The notes: a model not told the origin generated them from the letters alone. A stretch of 64,000 nucleotides of DNA from Amphiura filiformis (GCF_039555335.1 NC_092635.1:66677558-66741557); one strand, 5' to 3'. Counted from the first letter of the stretch, positions 46,390 to 59,789 are shown. Program-made: numbers and translations.

Positions 46390-46711
46390 ATGAAGAGCTT
46401 ATTTACAAACCGTGTTAAATCCACAAACCCATGTATCTGATTTCCCTGTGCGATATTGCAATGCTATAGGTATTATAATTTCAGTTGGATGCACCATTAC
46501 AAAGCAAACGCACAATAACAATACTGTGTGAGGCTTTGTTTCCTAAATGAGAACAATAGTCTGCATATTGTTATGCACCATTGTTATGGTAAATAATAGT
46601 ATAACTCATTGTTGCAAATGTCAAACATTTCAAAGTAATTGTGATTGTATCACACAAGTAAATGAGACACATGGGGTTGTGGACTTAACACGGTTTGGAA
46701 ATAGCTCTTCA
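46390..46711. mobile_element. Short MITE related to the giant 16.7-20.2-kb element
   Basis: Inverted ends ATGAAGAGCT, then AAACCGTGTTAAATCCAC, against GTGGACTTAACACGGTTT, then AGCTCTTCAT (about 40 bp). The interior TTATAATTTCAGTTGG and AATGAGAACAATAGTCTGCA match the arms of the giant element. It may be a compact deletion derivative or ancestor. Confidence 0.8.
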
Positions 46712-47828
46712 TATAAAGAATAACAAGGCATAATGAGGCACATAATAGAGCATATGTGAGTGGCAGCCCTCCTCAGTGTTAATTAATCTGATGTTGGTGA
46801 CTCACACAAAATTTTCATCTGAAGCAAGAATAGAGGTAAATCAAAGCTCAGGAAATAGCCCATTCATCAAGACCAACGTTTTTGTCATATGCCCTCTACA
46901 CAGCAAATTGCTATTTTCTACATGTAATCTAGATGAATAATTATAATTAACTATTCCATTTTCAATTTAGTTTGCATACACACTCATATATGAGTTTTCT
47001 TTAAACTAGTATTTTAAGCAAAGAATACATTTTCATATTTTAAAGTATGTGTTATACTCAAATAGTAAGTTAAAACTAAAATGGAGTTTTTTTTTCAAAA
47101 CATTTAAGTCACATGTTGAAACACATGTGCCTATAAATACCAAATCGGATGCCAGAAAGTGCCTATACAATGTAATTTATTATAAAATAAAAATTTGCAT
47201 GAATAAGTATGCATCGCAAAGGTTTCTCGTACATGTATGTGGATTTGTTGTTTATTACTCATTCAAAAATAAGGTTTCTTTTGTTTAGTCATGGTACAAA
47301 TTATGTGTATGGTAAATTAGTATAATATATATGTATGATATATGGGACCTGTATCAGTAAGACAACTTTGGCTGTGGGGAACAAATTGGTTAGGTTTGCA
47401 TGCCGCTCCAAATTAGAGTTGGTCGGTCGCAACATATATTATATTTTAGTGATTTATAAATACAGCGTTGCAGAAGACAAGGTCTGAAAACATCTGGCCA
47501 TCTTTTGTCCGGGGCACCGATATGTACGTGCGCCATCAATTGACAAAATCGTGTTAGTCAAGAAGACATTGCCCGGAAAATTGTGACCAATAGTTGAATT
47601 GCGAATGATGTGGGTCGCTTTTGCTGCAACGTTGCAGTTTTATATGCACGTGGACGTGACATTGGCATAGGGGCCCATCCAAATTATAATGTTGAAAAAA
47701 TCCATTGTTAATTGTTGAATAATGACGGTTGGCATTGCCATCTCTATGGACTGACTGTAACTGCCACTTCCAAACTCTTTGCCCAAGGATTAGCTTGATC
47801 TGACTGTGATATAAAATTGGATCGGTTG
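46712..47828. other. Unannotated stretch
   Basis: Unique AT-rich sequence. The minus-strand frame at 47554-47835 has no recognisable domain. Confidence 0.45.
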
Positions 47829-47932
47829 AGCCCATATTTATTGAGTCGAGCTATGAGTTTTAAAATATTGGGACGAGACGTAGTCGAGTCCAATATTTTA
47901 AAACTCATAGCTTAGACCAATAAATATTGGGC
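47829..47932. repeat. ~104-bp near-perfect palindrome
   Basis: GCCCATATTTATTG ... AGCTATGAGTTTTAAAATAT on the left pairs with ATATTTTAAAACTCATAGCT ... CAATAAATATTGGGC on the right, around a ~17-nt loop (ACGAGACGTAGTCGAGT). Confidence 0.9.
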
Positions 47933-47959
47933 GTAAAGCATCAATTTTATCATTATTAT

Positions 47960-48008
47960 GTTTTGGATCCAATATTATCACAACTTGGATCCATCAAAAC
48001 ATAATAAT
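47960..48008. repeat. Second hairpin, ~22-bp arms
   Basis: CATTATTATGTTTTGGATCC pairs with GGATCC-ATC-AAAACATAATAATG, apart from a 3-nt bulge. It lies 30 bp from the preceding palindrome. Confidence 0.85.
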
Positions 48009-48929
48009 GGAGTATATTGATCTCCTACTTCTAGTTTTTATTCGGAACCATAGTAACAGACGAACGTTGATGCATTGTACGATGCAATGGATGTCTTCTC
48101 TGGTCTCAAGACAGAATTTTGTCTTCATGTACACATGTATGTAATTATAAAAAATGTACAATACAGTAATGGAAAAGGATACAAAAATGTTTTGAAGCAC
48201 ATTTTTTTAAACTTTATAGCATTCCACATGTAGTATAACCACATTTGTCTGTCGATAGTGGTACATGTATGTTATGAAATAGATATGTATGTTTTATATA
48301 TATATTGTGCAGCAAAGGAATACAACTACGTATACATACAGTATTTGTATGTACGGTAATCCCCATCATAGATTATGATGTCAATGGTGGCAACTTGTGT
48401 TTACTTTATTATGATATATTTTATCATTTATTTTGTTACTATTATCAAATTGTTATAATTATTTATGTAATTTATGTTGAACCTTTTCTCATGTAAAACC
48501 AGTGTAGCATATGATAGAAAAAACAGGGGATAAGGCATTTTTTTCCCTTTTTTAGCTGTACACAAAATTAAAAACACCTGTTTTGTTACTGAAGAATTCA
48601 GAAAAATGTGAATTTTCTGTGAATTTTTACGGTCTCTTCCAGGAAAAAAATTCCTACTTGGCATGTCCACCGTCCATAGAGCAGAGTTTTCTTTTGATAA
48701 CCTTATCCCCTGTTTGTTGTACATGTCTACTGGATTTATATAACACTAGATTTCGCGGTTCTCGGGTTGGGTGGTTCGTGTGACTATCTGTAATTACCCA
48801 ACACCTGTTACCTACAGACCTATAGGCCTACTTGCCCTGACCTTTTAAACTACTATGATATACGTCTCTCAATGATCAAGACCCAATGTGACACAATAAT
48901 CACCTGCACGATTAACCACCGTGCAATGT

Positions 48930-49015
48930 TTTCCGATGCTCGCAGTGTGCCTGTCGGTACTCCGCGCACTCCGCGATACGCACCGCGAGCACGCGATAGC
49001 GCGCGGACAGAGGGA
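48930..49015. other. Short CpG-rich island in AT-rich DNA
   Basis: Dense CG dinucleotides (CTCCGCGCACTCCGCGATAC and following). No gene start is evident next to it. Confidence 0.5.
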
Positions 49016-49488
49016 CGGACGACATGCCATGATTAGTATTATGATTATCAATGATTGTACGGTAGCCACAATCCTATTCAGAAGTAGTTGGAATATGTGC
49101 GTAAAAGTATGACTGTTTTAAACCATATTTCGGTTATACTTTAAAATTTCGCCTTCTTTGGTGTGAAGTCTGATATGTTTCCAATACAAATCTTCCCTTG
49201 CCCCACCGATCAATGTTGAATGTCTTTAGCTATGGCGCATGGTAAAAAAAACCTACCATTGAAAGCATTGATCGGTGGGATGGGGGCATATTTGAAGTAC
49301 ATTGTACCCATGTTAAAGTGTTCCAACAATTTTGATCAAGATTGCAGGTATTCCACTTATACTATTTATTGAAGGAACTTTTGTATGTTCTTTGTACACA
49401 TAAAAATTCATCTGCGTGGCTGTTTGATTGCAAGATTTTTTTCAGCTCAAAATTGTTACCTGTTACAGCAAAAGACACCTTATGTCGG

Positions 49489-49935
49489 CTGCTACATGTG
49501 TCTCTTTTTCCACATTGTTGGCAGAAAATATCAAACAATGATGACAATCTGAAGTGTCGGTCATTTCAAATCATCTCCAAGTCAACAAGGTTCAGGAATG
49601 TCCTCTCATTGTTAGTGGGTGGCTAATACATACCTATACAAATACAATACAATGCTTTTGTAACCCACCACTTGAATAGGGATTAGCCAATGGTGCTGTA
49701 TAAAAAAAGCCCAGTGATTTATAGTGCGATATGCACAGGCACAACACCTAGATGTTAATCCACAAGCCTCAGCACACTATTACACTTATAACAGTTCTAT
49801 AGACAGGCACAAGCTTATTATCCTCTACCACAATAGGATTAATGAATGGTTTAGAATGCATTTGGCACTAGCAAAATGGGACATATGTACATATGTATCT
49901 CCCGACTTAAGGTACTTTTTTGCTGTACGGGTCAC
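49489..49935. mobile_element. Partial copy of the GTGACC/GGGTCAC repeat
   Basis: Shares ATGTGTCTCTTTT, CGGTCATTTCAAATCATC, TCTCTCATTGTTA-like and AACCCACCACTTGAA segments with 35301-35845 and ends CGGGTCAC at 49935. The left terminus is missing. Confidence 0.75.
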
Positions 49936-50264
49936 AATTTTTATTTAAGTGAACAAGTATACTTTTGTAAACTTTAGATTGGCTTTTGGGATGCTCTTTT
50001 ATCATTCATTAGATAGTCTTCCATTTTGAGAAATAAAAAGGATGGGGATCATCTACATGTAGAAGTCAAATACTATAATCAGAGCCAGATATTAAAATAC
50101 GATTGGTGGTAATAATTAAAAAGCTGTTCTTCCTGCAAATTTTAATTGTATTCTAACAAATTATGTTCATAAAAAATATGTGAAAAATTGCCAAATACTG
50201 CTAATACAAAAATAATTATAAAGAAAACCATTGAATGAACTTTGTAATTAGGGTATATACAGTA

Positions 50265-50737
50265 AGCCGAAGAATTAAGGTACCAGTTATGTTCACCCCC
50301 TGTGTGTCCAAAACAAAGACAGATATGTCATAGTTGGAACCAGCAGCCAATAGCTGCATCTTTGAGCTCGAAATTTAAGACCTCATTTGTTGAAATCATT
50401 CAAGAAGTAAAGACACAAAAACCCAAGGGAGATCACAATTTAAAGTTGCAGTTTGCTCCATTGCATGCTCTATTGATTTGTACACAAAATGTTCGCGCAC
50501 AAGCATGTTAAAACTAGTGCCGTGCTTTCATTGATTAGAACACAAAAGTGTAACTTTTGATTTCCTTTCTTCATTTGGTTTAAGATCACTATTTGTTTAA
50601 TTCTCAACCAATTTCAACAAATAATGTCTTAAATCGGAGCTAATGAGTACAGGTATTGGCTGCTTGCTTTAATTTTGACATTGTCGTTATTTAGGATATA
50701 CAGGGGTGAACACAACTGGTTCCTTAATTCTTTGGCC
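50265..50737. mobile_element. MITE with ~35-bp imperfect TIRs
   Basis: AGCCGAAGAATTAAGGTACC, then GTTATGTTCACCCC, at the left; GGGGTGAACACAACTGG, then TTCCTTAATTCTTTGGCC, at the right. No clear target duplication. Confidence 0.8.
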
Positions 50738-53700
50738 TGGTCTAAAAGTCTGGTTGATTTAATTTGATTTTTGTAAAAAGTTCTGCTAATCATATATACC
50801 ACACATACATAAATGCTTCAGGGTTTGCTTTCTAGCAAAAGTAAAGTAAAGTAAAGTAAATCAATAGAAGAATCATGATAATAAAAAAAAAGTAAGTAAA
50901 TTTAATCATGTACAGGCATATTTCCAAAGGATTTTAATATAAAGGAACTTTGTTGATACTTCTACATTGTATTCTCGTGTTCTATGTTGTGCGTTGAGGG
51001 TACACATACTTGAACACAAGTGATAAACAATCATGCTGTCAACACTGATTGGATAATCAACAGTCATGACAACAAGAAGTTTGACCCATTTGTCATGGGC
51101 GTGTCAACCTTACCCCTTATACACAATGGATAATCACAAGCAAGTATGCGGACCACTGAATGGGAAGTATTCAAAAATTACTTATAAGAGTTTTAAAATA
51201 CCTAGAAAATCATATTGTATACAGTGTATAGTTAAATTATTAAATAAATTTTATTTGTATTAAATTAAAAATATCAAGCTATTTTGATAGATGACTAGCA
51301 TTTAACAATATTGTAAAAATAATGTATCAATTATAGTTGCATTTAGAATAATTATTATTACCTATAATAGCCTATACATTTGAACCTTGTATAGACAATA
51401 ATTGAACAAATCTGGTCTTTGGGCTGGTGCACGTGGTTCAAATTGCCATGGCATTTTTTTATGATGTATATGTGTACCAGTAGTTGATATTTATATTGTA
51501 TCAGAGGGTGTATTTATGGTATTGATATTGTGTTGAGTCAGATGTTGATTTTCTGATCACATTGGAAATAAGTGACAATTAGACTTTGAAATTGATTTAG
51601 TGTATTTTTTGTATCAATAATGATGATGAGATAACAAATAATGTTCCAAACACATAAAGGCTATATTTTATACAACTCAAAAACCTGATGATTGCCTGTA
51701 CATGTATAGGTCTACTATTGGTTGGTCTACCAAACTTTGATGAAACTAAACTGAGGTTCTGGAATGTCCTGATTTGTGGGTATGATAATTTTGTACTAAT
51801 TGTTGTATATTTCTAATTCATTTGAAGGGCCACTTTGTGCTCCAAGCCTGATTCCCCCAACCCAATCATAAATTTTATACCAATAGAAACTTTGGACTAC
51901 ATAATATTTGTGTACATAACCTTCTTGCTGATTCAGACACTTCACAAAGACATTCAATTTAATATTTTTCGTCTGTTGATTATAATAAGATAGCGGCCTA
52001 TCTGGGGCACTGTAATACATGCAATCGTGCGTAATTCACAAGTTAAATGCCCTAACTGAACCAATATCTATTGAATCATACCCGAAAAAGAGGATGCTAA
52101 AATAGCGAAATACCTGTAAGGCAATACTGTAACCTACACTTGCCTATTGAAATTAATGATGAGTATGTACTATCAATTCCAGAAAAATGTAGCACTTTTT
52201 TTTTTTTATTAAAAATGTTATCCTGTTTTGCCAAAAGCAGCATACAATGTAGCATAGTTAATCTTAATCCTTTAGTTAAGCATTCAAAATCTTGACTATT
52301 AGCGGAGAGTTTTTTTTCCTTTTGCCAGTTGTAACTAAGGATTGGGATATAGATTCATTTGGTCAAACATGATACCATTTTTTAATCCAAAAAGATTATC
52401 ATGCTGTATCTCTCTGGGAGTTAGTTAGATCAGCTTGCCATTATGAGTATAGTGCTTGTGGCAATTGCAAGTTACCAATCTACCATTGATACGTGCATTA
52501 ATTTCAGGGGGGGCATGATAGTGAGCCCTACTTGAGACAGCGCTGACCAACCCTGGTGCAGAAATGAGGTTTGGTTTATAAACAAACATTCCTATAAACT
52601 GATCAAGAAAATGTTATGTATGTTTCAGGCATTACCAATCATAAGGATCTGGCATGCAATTCATGGTGAACCTTTCTGTAACTTATTCTGTTTCCCATGA
52701 AAGTTTTGTCAAACATGGTTTGTCCCCTCGGTAGAGTCTGTCAGTTATAATAACAAACTAATATAATATTAGGAGAATGTTCACATTGCCAATCATCCTC
52801 AGGAGAAATAGAATAAATTACAGAAACTTTACAAACAATTGGAAGATTCAGCAGGCTGGGTAAACTATGTGCAATGACTTTATCATGTTCTGCCGATTGT
52901 TGTATGTGAAGTATACAGTGAACTATATACCTAGCATAATTTTGAGATAAATTCAGTTTCTGCCAGCGGATACATTATTAATTACTTAAGAATCAGCAAG
53001 AAGCAATAAAAGCTTTATCTGCTGTTGTACGTATATACGATTTGTAGATCCGGCATTGTACTTCGAAAGTAGACTGATGTAGTTCTTACTTGGGAGAGCT
53101 GAATTTCTTGAATGTACTCTGAGATACAATACTCAAGTTTGTTCGGCTTATATAAGGCGGAAAAAATTAAGACTCATAACACTGTGTATTGATATAGATT
53201 GGCGTGCACGCAGTTGGGCACAATGTGTATGCTAATTGTGCATTGCATATTGCGTGACTGGTGCATGTTTATGTGAATTTACGCGAATGTTAGTTGGGAC
53301 TTTATTGACAAGTGCAGTAACAAAAGCCCAATAATTTCAGCCTTATATAAGAACAAACTTTGCATGTATGTGACAGTGGTTTTCTGGAATATGGATATTT
53401 AGTGGTAGCAAAGGGGAATTTGTCATTTCATTTGTTTAGTTTCAAACTTTAGTGCACTGATACAAAACGGTCGCAAATGATTTTCATTCATGCTATAAAA
53501 CAGTTTGTGTTTGCAATTTGTTAAGTGAATGAAAGATTTGTATAACCAATTTCTTTTATATATATTGTTTTTGCCAGTTATATATAACTTATGTATGCAT
53601 ATGCACATAGTGAGTACTATCTATATTTTCTCTATTCACAATTTTGGAAATCATGATCGTGTAGTTGATTCAGTAATCACTAATTGTAGTTCTGGCCTTT

Positions 53701-56268
53701 CATGGAAAATGCCATATGCATTGGTATTATTAAACACTGCATTGAGGGATCATACTTTTTCTACAATTGATTTTAACACAATAACTTTAATTGGTAGTGC
53801 TTAATGTGTGAAGAATTTTGTTAGCTACAATTCGATACCTCACTGGTATCAAAATAAATCCGCAATCTACTTGTTGTTAACATTTGTTTTTAAGTTGGTG
53901 CAATTTGAAAAGATGCAAATTCAAACAGACTATGTGGTGATAAATTGACAAGCCTCAGATCAGCTTGGATGTTGCACTCACCACTATTTGGGGCTTTGGA
54001 AATGTGCAGTAATGATGTTCGTTAATGATGTGGTCATCTGCAAGAGCATCAATTGCTAAGACAAGAATACCAAAAGAGATCGGAAGCACCGGCAAAATCT
54101 ATTGTGAACAACTGAATCGTGCCAACGCATGTCTGCTTAGCGATGGCCAGAGACAAAATATCTGTATAAAGATTTTTACCAAATTTGAGGTGTGATCTGT
54201 GTTACCGACACATTCATAGTTCATATCATTAAGTTGAAGTTTTTCATATTTTGAAGTTAAAATACACAATTTGTAGAAAAATGACTGTAATATCGAAATT
54301 TGACAAAAATGTAACAAACTTGTGCTTCAAACTACATATTATTGAGACCTACATCAACTTTAAATTTAAGTTTTTGCATTAATTTGTAGTTTTTTACCAA
54401 AAATGTCACTTTTTTATGCTTAACCGGACGTTGCACACAGTGATGAATATGGCTCAGGCTGTGCTTCTGATCTCTTTTGGTATTCTTATCTCAGATCAAT
54501 TGAAGACAGAAGAGGTACACATACAAAAGGCTTATGGGATTTACAGAAAGGGTGAATTGGTAAAATTCTACTCTGACCGTGGTCTTTTCGTTTGTAGAGA
54601 ACTGTGCATGGTCGATACCCTTTAATTCCATTGCACAGTAATAGATGTCGCAACTTTACAAATCGCACAAATTTTAGTTCATAATTTTTTTAACTGTAAC
54701 TAGCAAAATTCTGCATATATTGCATCATGCGTTGTGTTTATGTAAATACAGTGTTTTTACGTGAGAGGGCAGAATCCAATAATGTTCATTTTTGAGTGAA
54801 GTTGAAGTGGCACTGTAGCAGTCTGTAGCAAGTGGTGTAAAGTGAAAATATACAATATAAATGATATTGAAAAGAATGTAATATACTTTATTTTTGTGGT
54901 AATTCTAAAGATGAAAACAACTGATGTGTATATAGATCATACTCCTAGTCCTGGTGTGATTGTTCCTTTTTCTATAGGAGCTGCTTCAAATGAAAATTTA
55001 GCTGTGATTATTTTTTTAAACAAATTTGTTTGCATGATTCCAGCCCTCAAAGAAATTAATTGATTTTGGTAGTTGTTATCATCATGTTGGTGAGAGTGAT
55101 CGGTAGTTGTACATGAAACATGTTGACGATATTATATATATATAAAAATCCCTTTATAAGTTATTTTACTAACGTTTTAGCTCGTTCAACCAGATTCTGG
55201 CCAATACATTGCAAGTATACCATGACACCCATGTTATCAACTGTCAGTATATTTCAGTTTGTCATGGCCTTATTTTTCTTCTACAGCACATTCGTATTAT
55301 TAATGAAAGGTACTTTTGAAAAGTTCTGTACCGTAGATACAGTGGTATTTTCAACAACATCAATTGGAGAGATAAAACGTGGGTACAGGTCAACTTGACA
55401 TAAATTGATGCTCACACCGAGAATGTCATTGGATGGGTAAATTGCTATAATTGTGTTATATTTTGGAGCTCTGAGAAAAGGTTAAAGGCCATTAAACCTC
55501 AACCATTGTCAAATATAGGGAACATATGTATTGTTGATCTCTTCAAAAACATGTTTATAGTGCATTACAGAATAATGTTATTAACAAATCTTACGGATTA
55601 TGCTACTTTCTTCCAGCATACACATTTTGATATTTATTTTACCACCCTGTTATTAAACCTGGAAAATGAATTACAAAAGTGTCTCTATACATGTAATGTA
55701 GTCGATTTTTTTTTCGATGAATGGTATATATAGTGTTATATAATATCTTTGAAGTCTTTATAAATAATTTGTATCACCATGTACCGGTTATCCGGTATAT
55801 TGTTAATTGTCAATAAAATAACTATTGGTTATTCACTACACATGAATTGTATCTTGTCTTCCCTGCATAATCAAAGGACCATAACTCACTGTAACTCCCA
55901 AAAGTCTGATTAGATGTCCCGTAAATTTGTACTATATATCTGCATGCATTAGATATTGATTGAATTATTTGAACAAAAATAAGCAATTTAATTATTTTTG
56001 GAAACTGATAAATCTGCAATGATTTCCACTACCTTTTTAATCAAAACTAGCATTTCTTTTCAGACCTTTTCTGACGTACCAAGTCTTACTTCACTTAACC
56101 AACACATCTTTTAAGGTGTGTTGGTTATTAAACAACCAAAAATCACATTTTAATCAAAAATAACTTTTATTTTGTAGGCAAGGTTAAATTGGAATTATAT
56201 TTACAATAAAAACTCTTTCAATATGCTGGTTGATTTCACATTTTATGTTATCTATACAGGAGGTGTGA
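50738..56268. other. 5.5 kb of unannotated AT-rich sequence
   Basis: No gene, RNA or dispersed repeat recognised. There is a small (AAAGT)n run near 50838-50858 and a T run at 52195-52208. Open frames are short, hydrophobic from A/T richness, and show no domain. Confidence 0.5.
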
Positions 56269-56449
56269 ATTAGAGGTTAATAACTGCGCATCGGTTATTT
56301 GGAGGGCATTGTGAAAAATCTAAACATTTTGCCTTTGGAACCGAGGAATATCCCGAGGGGCATAGCCCGAGGATATTCCGAGGTCCAAAGCAAAATGTTT
56401 AGATTTTTCACAATGCCCATATATTACCGATGCAAAGTTATTAACCTCA
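56269..56449. repeat. ~180-bp palindrome, arms ~80 bp
   Basis: GAGGTTAATAACT ... GGGCATTGTGAAAAATCTAA ... ATTTTGC on the left mirrors GCAAAAT ... TTAGATTTTTCACAATGCCC ... AGTTATTAACCTC on the right. The centre is itself a hairpin (CCGAGGAATATCC / GGATATTCCGAGG). An inverted partial copy of the terminus (TTATTAATGAGGTTA) lies at about 56814, so the element may extend there. Confidence 0.88.
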
Positions 56450-58090
56450 TTCCTAACTTTCGTCACTTAAATCTCTTCACCTTACAAAATAACACAAAAT
56501 TTTGCTCAAAAGTTTATAAAAAAAAATGATTTTTACATCTTCCCTTGCCAAAAATCGATCAGGCTAAAACAGAACGACCAATAACAAAAGTGCGTATCAC
56601 AATCTGTGCAAATATGGTAGCGCGCATAATCCAAATCTGACAGCCAGCGCCAGCAGAAGTTTGTTGGACGCACAATACCGCGCGCAGAAGTCAATTGTGT
56701 GCGACATTGGAACAATTACGCATTTTGCGGTCAATTGTGAGATATTAATGACTTCGATTTGCGTTCGCGTTTTCGCAAATAATAAAATATGATTGGATCG
56801 CACGCATCGCGTTTATTAATGAGGTTATGAATTATCTTTAATGCACACATCACTTTTGTCCTTTTGCACAGAATTCCAATGAAATTTAAAAATTAAAGTG
56901 GCAGTTGAAACTCTGGTGATTATATTTTAACAGTGTATGATGGAAAGCATTTTAAATCATCTTCTGGGACCGGGCCCAGGACCCCCATTTTCACTAGCAC
57001 AGCCAGATTCCTGATTGTACCAATTTTATTCCTTGATTTGCCTGAGAGGTCATGGTAATTCCCCTTTGTTCATTGTTATTCCTGATAAACACACATTCAC
57101 CACTCCTGGGAATTCTTGATACTTCCTTATAAGGGATTACAAGATTGAATAAAGTTGAGATATGTTCTTTTGTTATGTGGCATTAGTGGTAATTGGGTTT
57201 ACCCAACTTTAAGCACGACTTCAAACCAAGCGATTATGCGTTCATACGATTATGTAACAAACTGAAATGAAAACCGAAACTCCTTGCTACAAGTTTGAAG
57301 TTTCTAACAAATTGTACAAACAAAGATATCGATAATGATGTCAGTTAAGAGCTAAGGCAGGATAATAGGAAACCAAAACCATTATAATGAAACTCAATAT
57401 TTAAAACGACCGATTCTATGATTGCACACTCTGCACACATACAGGCATAACAGGTCAGATGAGTACAGCCTGTTTATAGTACGGAGCAATACACTTAGAA
57501 TATGTTTTGACCCATCCTGCTACACCACTACTTCTATGGCGTATTATTTGATATTGAATTATGAAAGTCTGTTCGTTTGTATTAAAATTAGTAAAAACAA
57601 AACAGTGAAGAAATTAAAGAAAACGCATTTTTAAAATGTATGTCAAATTATGTTCAAAAATCATTATACCAGAAAAAAGACGAAACAAACTAGAAATAAT
57701 TTACGATCAGCAGTTTAAAGCTCTTTAACCAGGAAGCGATTACAAGCCTGGCAGTAACAAACGAATTGTGATGGGTTCCAGATGTTTTAACACACTACTA
57801 CAAGAGCTCAATGACAAGGAATTTGGAAACCAACGGCACAAGGGGGAATTCAAAATCACGTGCGTGAAACTTGTTTACATATTGTCCTTCAATTTTTCAT
57901 CATGTCTTTTTTAATTTCTTGTTCTCTTTACGAAAATACCAATTTATTATGATTTTGGGGCTATATACAGTAGAAGGCCAGTGGACTTTTCGGACAGTCA
58001 ACTGACGAGAAAATTATTAAAGGAGAATACGGGCCCTGGAACCCACTGATTGAAATTGTCAGTCTGATCCAGATTTAAAACAACGAGAAG
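56450..58090. other. Unannotated stretch
   Basis: Includes a GCGC-rich patch near 56615-56720. No supported gene. Confidence 0.45.
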
Positions 58091-58094
58091 TTAA

Positions 58095-58674
58095 GGTGGC
58101 CCATTCCATGTCAACTCCAGAGATGTGCACCGTATCGCGTAGCACCTCTTCAATTTTTTTTCTTTTCTGTGTGGTGGTAGATATTGATGAGAAAGTAAAA
58201 TCCTGAAAATTTGAGCTTCATACTCCATTTCGTTTTCCCGTGGCATCAATTTGAAATTTAGGGGGTCAGCGTAAAAATGTGTCGCAACGCGAAAGACGAT
58301 GTTTGGAGGTCCATGTATAAAGGGAACCCTTTAAAACTTTGAAAAGTATGTATCCTGGGGTACTTTTTGGTGTAGAATTCAAATCTGCTATCAGAAAACT
58401 CCTTTACTTTAAAAGATATAGGGCCCTCAAAATGCAACTTCGTCCAACCAGGACCAACTTTGGGGGGGTCAGAACTCCAAAAGTAAAAATAATTTTATCG
58501 TCCATTTTTTTTTTGCCGGGGGGGGTCAGAACTCCAAAAGTAAAAATAATTTTATCGTCCATTTTTTTTGCCAGTCAGAGCCCCAATATTACCTACTACC
58601 ACCACACAGAAAAAGAAAAAAATTGAAGAGGTGCTGCGGTGCACATCCCTGGAGTTGACATGGAATGGGCCAGG
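58095..58674. mobile_element. MITE with ~80-bp TIRs and an internal 55-bp duplication
   Basis: Left GGTGGCCCATTCCATGTCAA, right TTGACATGGAATGGGCCAGG, with inverse matching continuing to GTGTGGTGGTAG / CTACCACCACAC. GGGGTCAGAACTCCAAAAGT is tandemly repeated at about 58464 and 58524. TTAA precedes the left end. It directly abuts the retrotransposon remnant. Confidence 0.88.
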
Positions 58675-59784
58675 TATATTAACATTTTGTCAGGAATACG
58701 AATTAAGTGTCAAGATATTGACAAACATGTATGTCGATGCTTAAGTCCAAGTTTAACTAAAAGCTATAAGCATATAAAAATAGAAAGCATTCTAGGCGAA
58801 ATGACAAGTTTATGTGACCTGGATTTTGCTGATGATATTGCCCTGTTGGCAGCGGCGTAGCTGGGATTTTTTCCAGGGGGCCAAGCCCCTTAGGCGCAGG
58901 GGCCCAAACTAGGGGGGGCGTGGGCCCAAATAGACAATTTTGCCAGGCTTATCGATAATAATCGTATGGTACCGTATTGCATATCGTATGGATTCCAATA
59001 TCTCTCTTCCCCTCCTCTCCCTTTCTCCCCTCTCTCTTCTCTCTTTTCTCCTCTCTCTCCCTCCATTTTCCTCTTTTTTCCTTGCACTAGGGGGCGGGGG
59101 CCCAAATAGGCAATTTGCGACTGCCCCCCTGCCTCCCCGGCAGCTACGCCACTGCCTGTTGGAATCTTTAATAGTTCGGGCCCAGTCACAGCTTACTAGG
59201 ACTGCAACTGCAGCAGCAGATCTAGGCATTGTAATAGCGCACCTAAGACAGAATATATGACTGCAAAAACGTCCAGCCAGCACTTGAAGCCATCAACCAT
59301 GTCACAGACTTCAAGTACTTGGGTTCCTAGATGGGCCGCGTTTGGAGACCTAAAAAGAAGAAAAGCACTAGCCTGTGTAGCTTTCTGGAAATTGGGACGC
59401 CTTTGGAGAAGCCCATCCCTGCCAATCGAAACAAAAATAAAGCTGTTTGAGACAACTTGTGTTACTGTCTTTCTGTACGGATGCGATTCATGGGTAATCA
59501 CCAATGACATGGAAAACAAGATCAGTACTTTTGCAACATCTTGCTACAGAGTCATGTTAAACATCAAGCGTGTGGATCGGATTCCAAATGAAACCATCTA
59601 CAATCTGACCAACACCACTCCACTGGTTGCCAGAGTCAAGATTCATCAATTCAAATTTATCGGCCATATACTGTATCTTGAAGACGATGAGCCTGTGAAA
59701 GAATATGTCCTGTATATTCCACCACATGGGAAGAGAAAACCTGGACGGCCGCGCATGCTGTACTTACAGTATGGGAGATACTGA
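58675..59784 (+). pseudogene. Non-LTR retrotransposon reverse transcriptase, broken
   Basis: The frame reaching 58849 contains DLDFADDIALL, the catalytic FADD box of non-LTR reverse transcriptases (58822-58836 encodes DFADD). A hAT-like MITE (58850-59154) interrupts it right after this box. The conserved C-terminal part resumes after 59162 and in another frame from 59257: KALACVAFWKLGRLWRS, IKLFETTCVTVFLYGCDSW, VMLNIKRVDRIPNETIY and GKRKPGRPR, typical of the post-palm region. Stops and frame changes near 59250 add to the damage. The upstream palm, fingers and endonuclease are absent. The clade cannot be fixed by eye. Confidence 0.88.
58850..59154. mobile_element. 305-bp hAT-like MITE with perfect 8-bp TSD
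   Basis: CAGCGGCGTAGCTGGG ... CGGCAGCTACGCCACTG, flanked by identical CCTGTTGG (58842-58849 and 59155-59162). The interior has GGGGGCCAAG/GGGCCCAAATAG repeats and a CT-rich tract (59000-59080). Confidence 0.95.
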
Positions 59785-59789
59785 AGGGA

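Noticed and set aside
59257..59784. Independent 175-residue gene
   Set aside because: It is the C-terminal part of the broken non-LTR reverse transcriptase; the ATG at 59257 is fortuitous.
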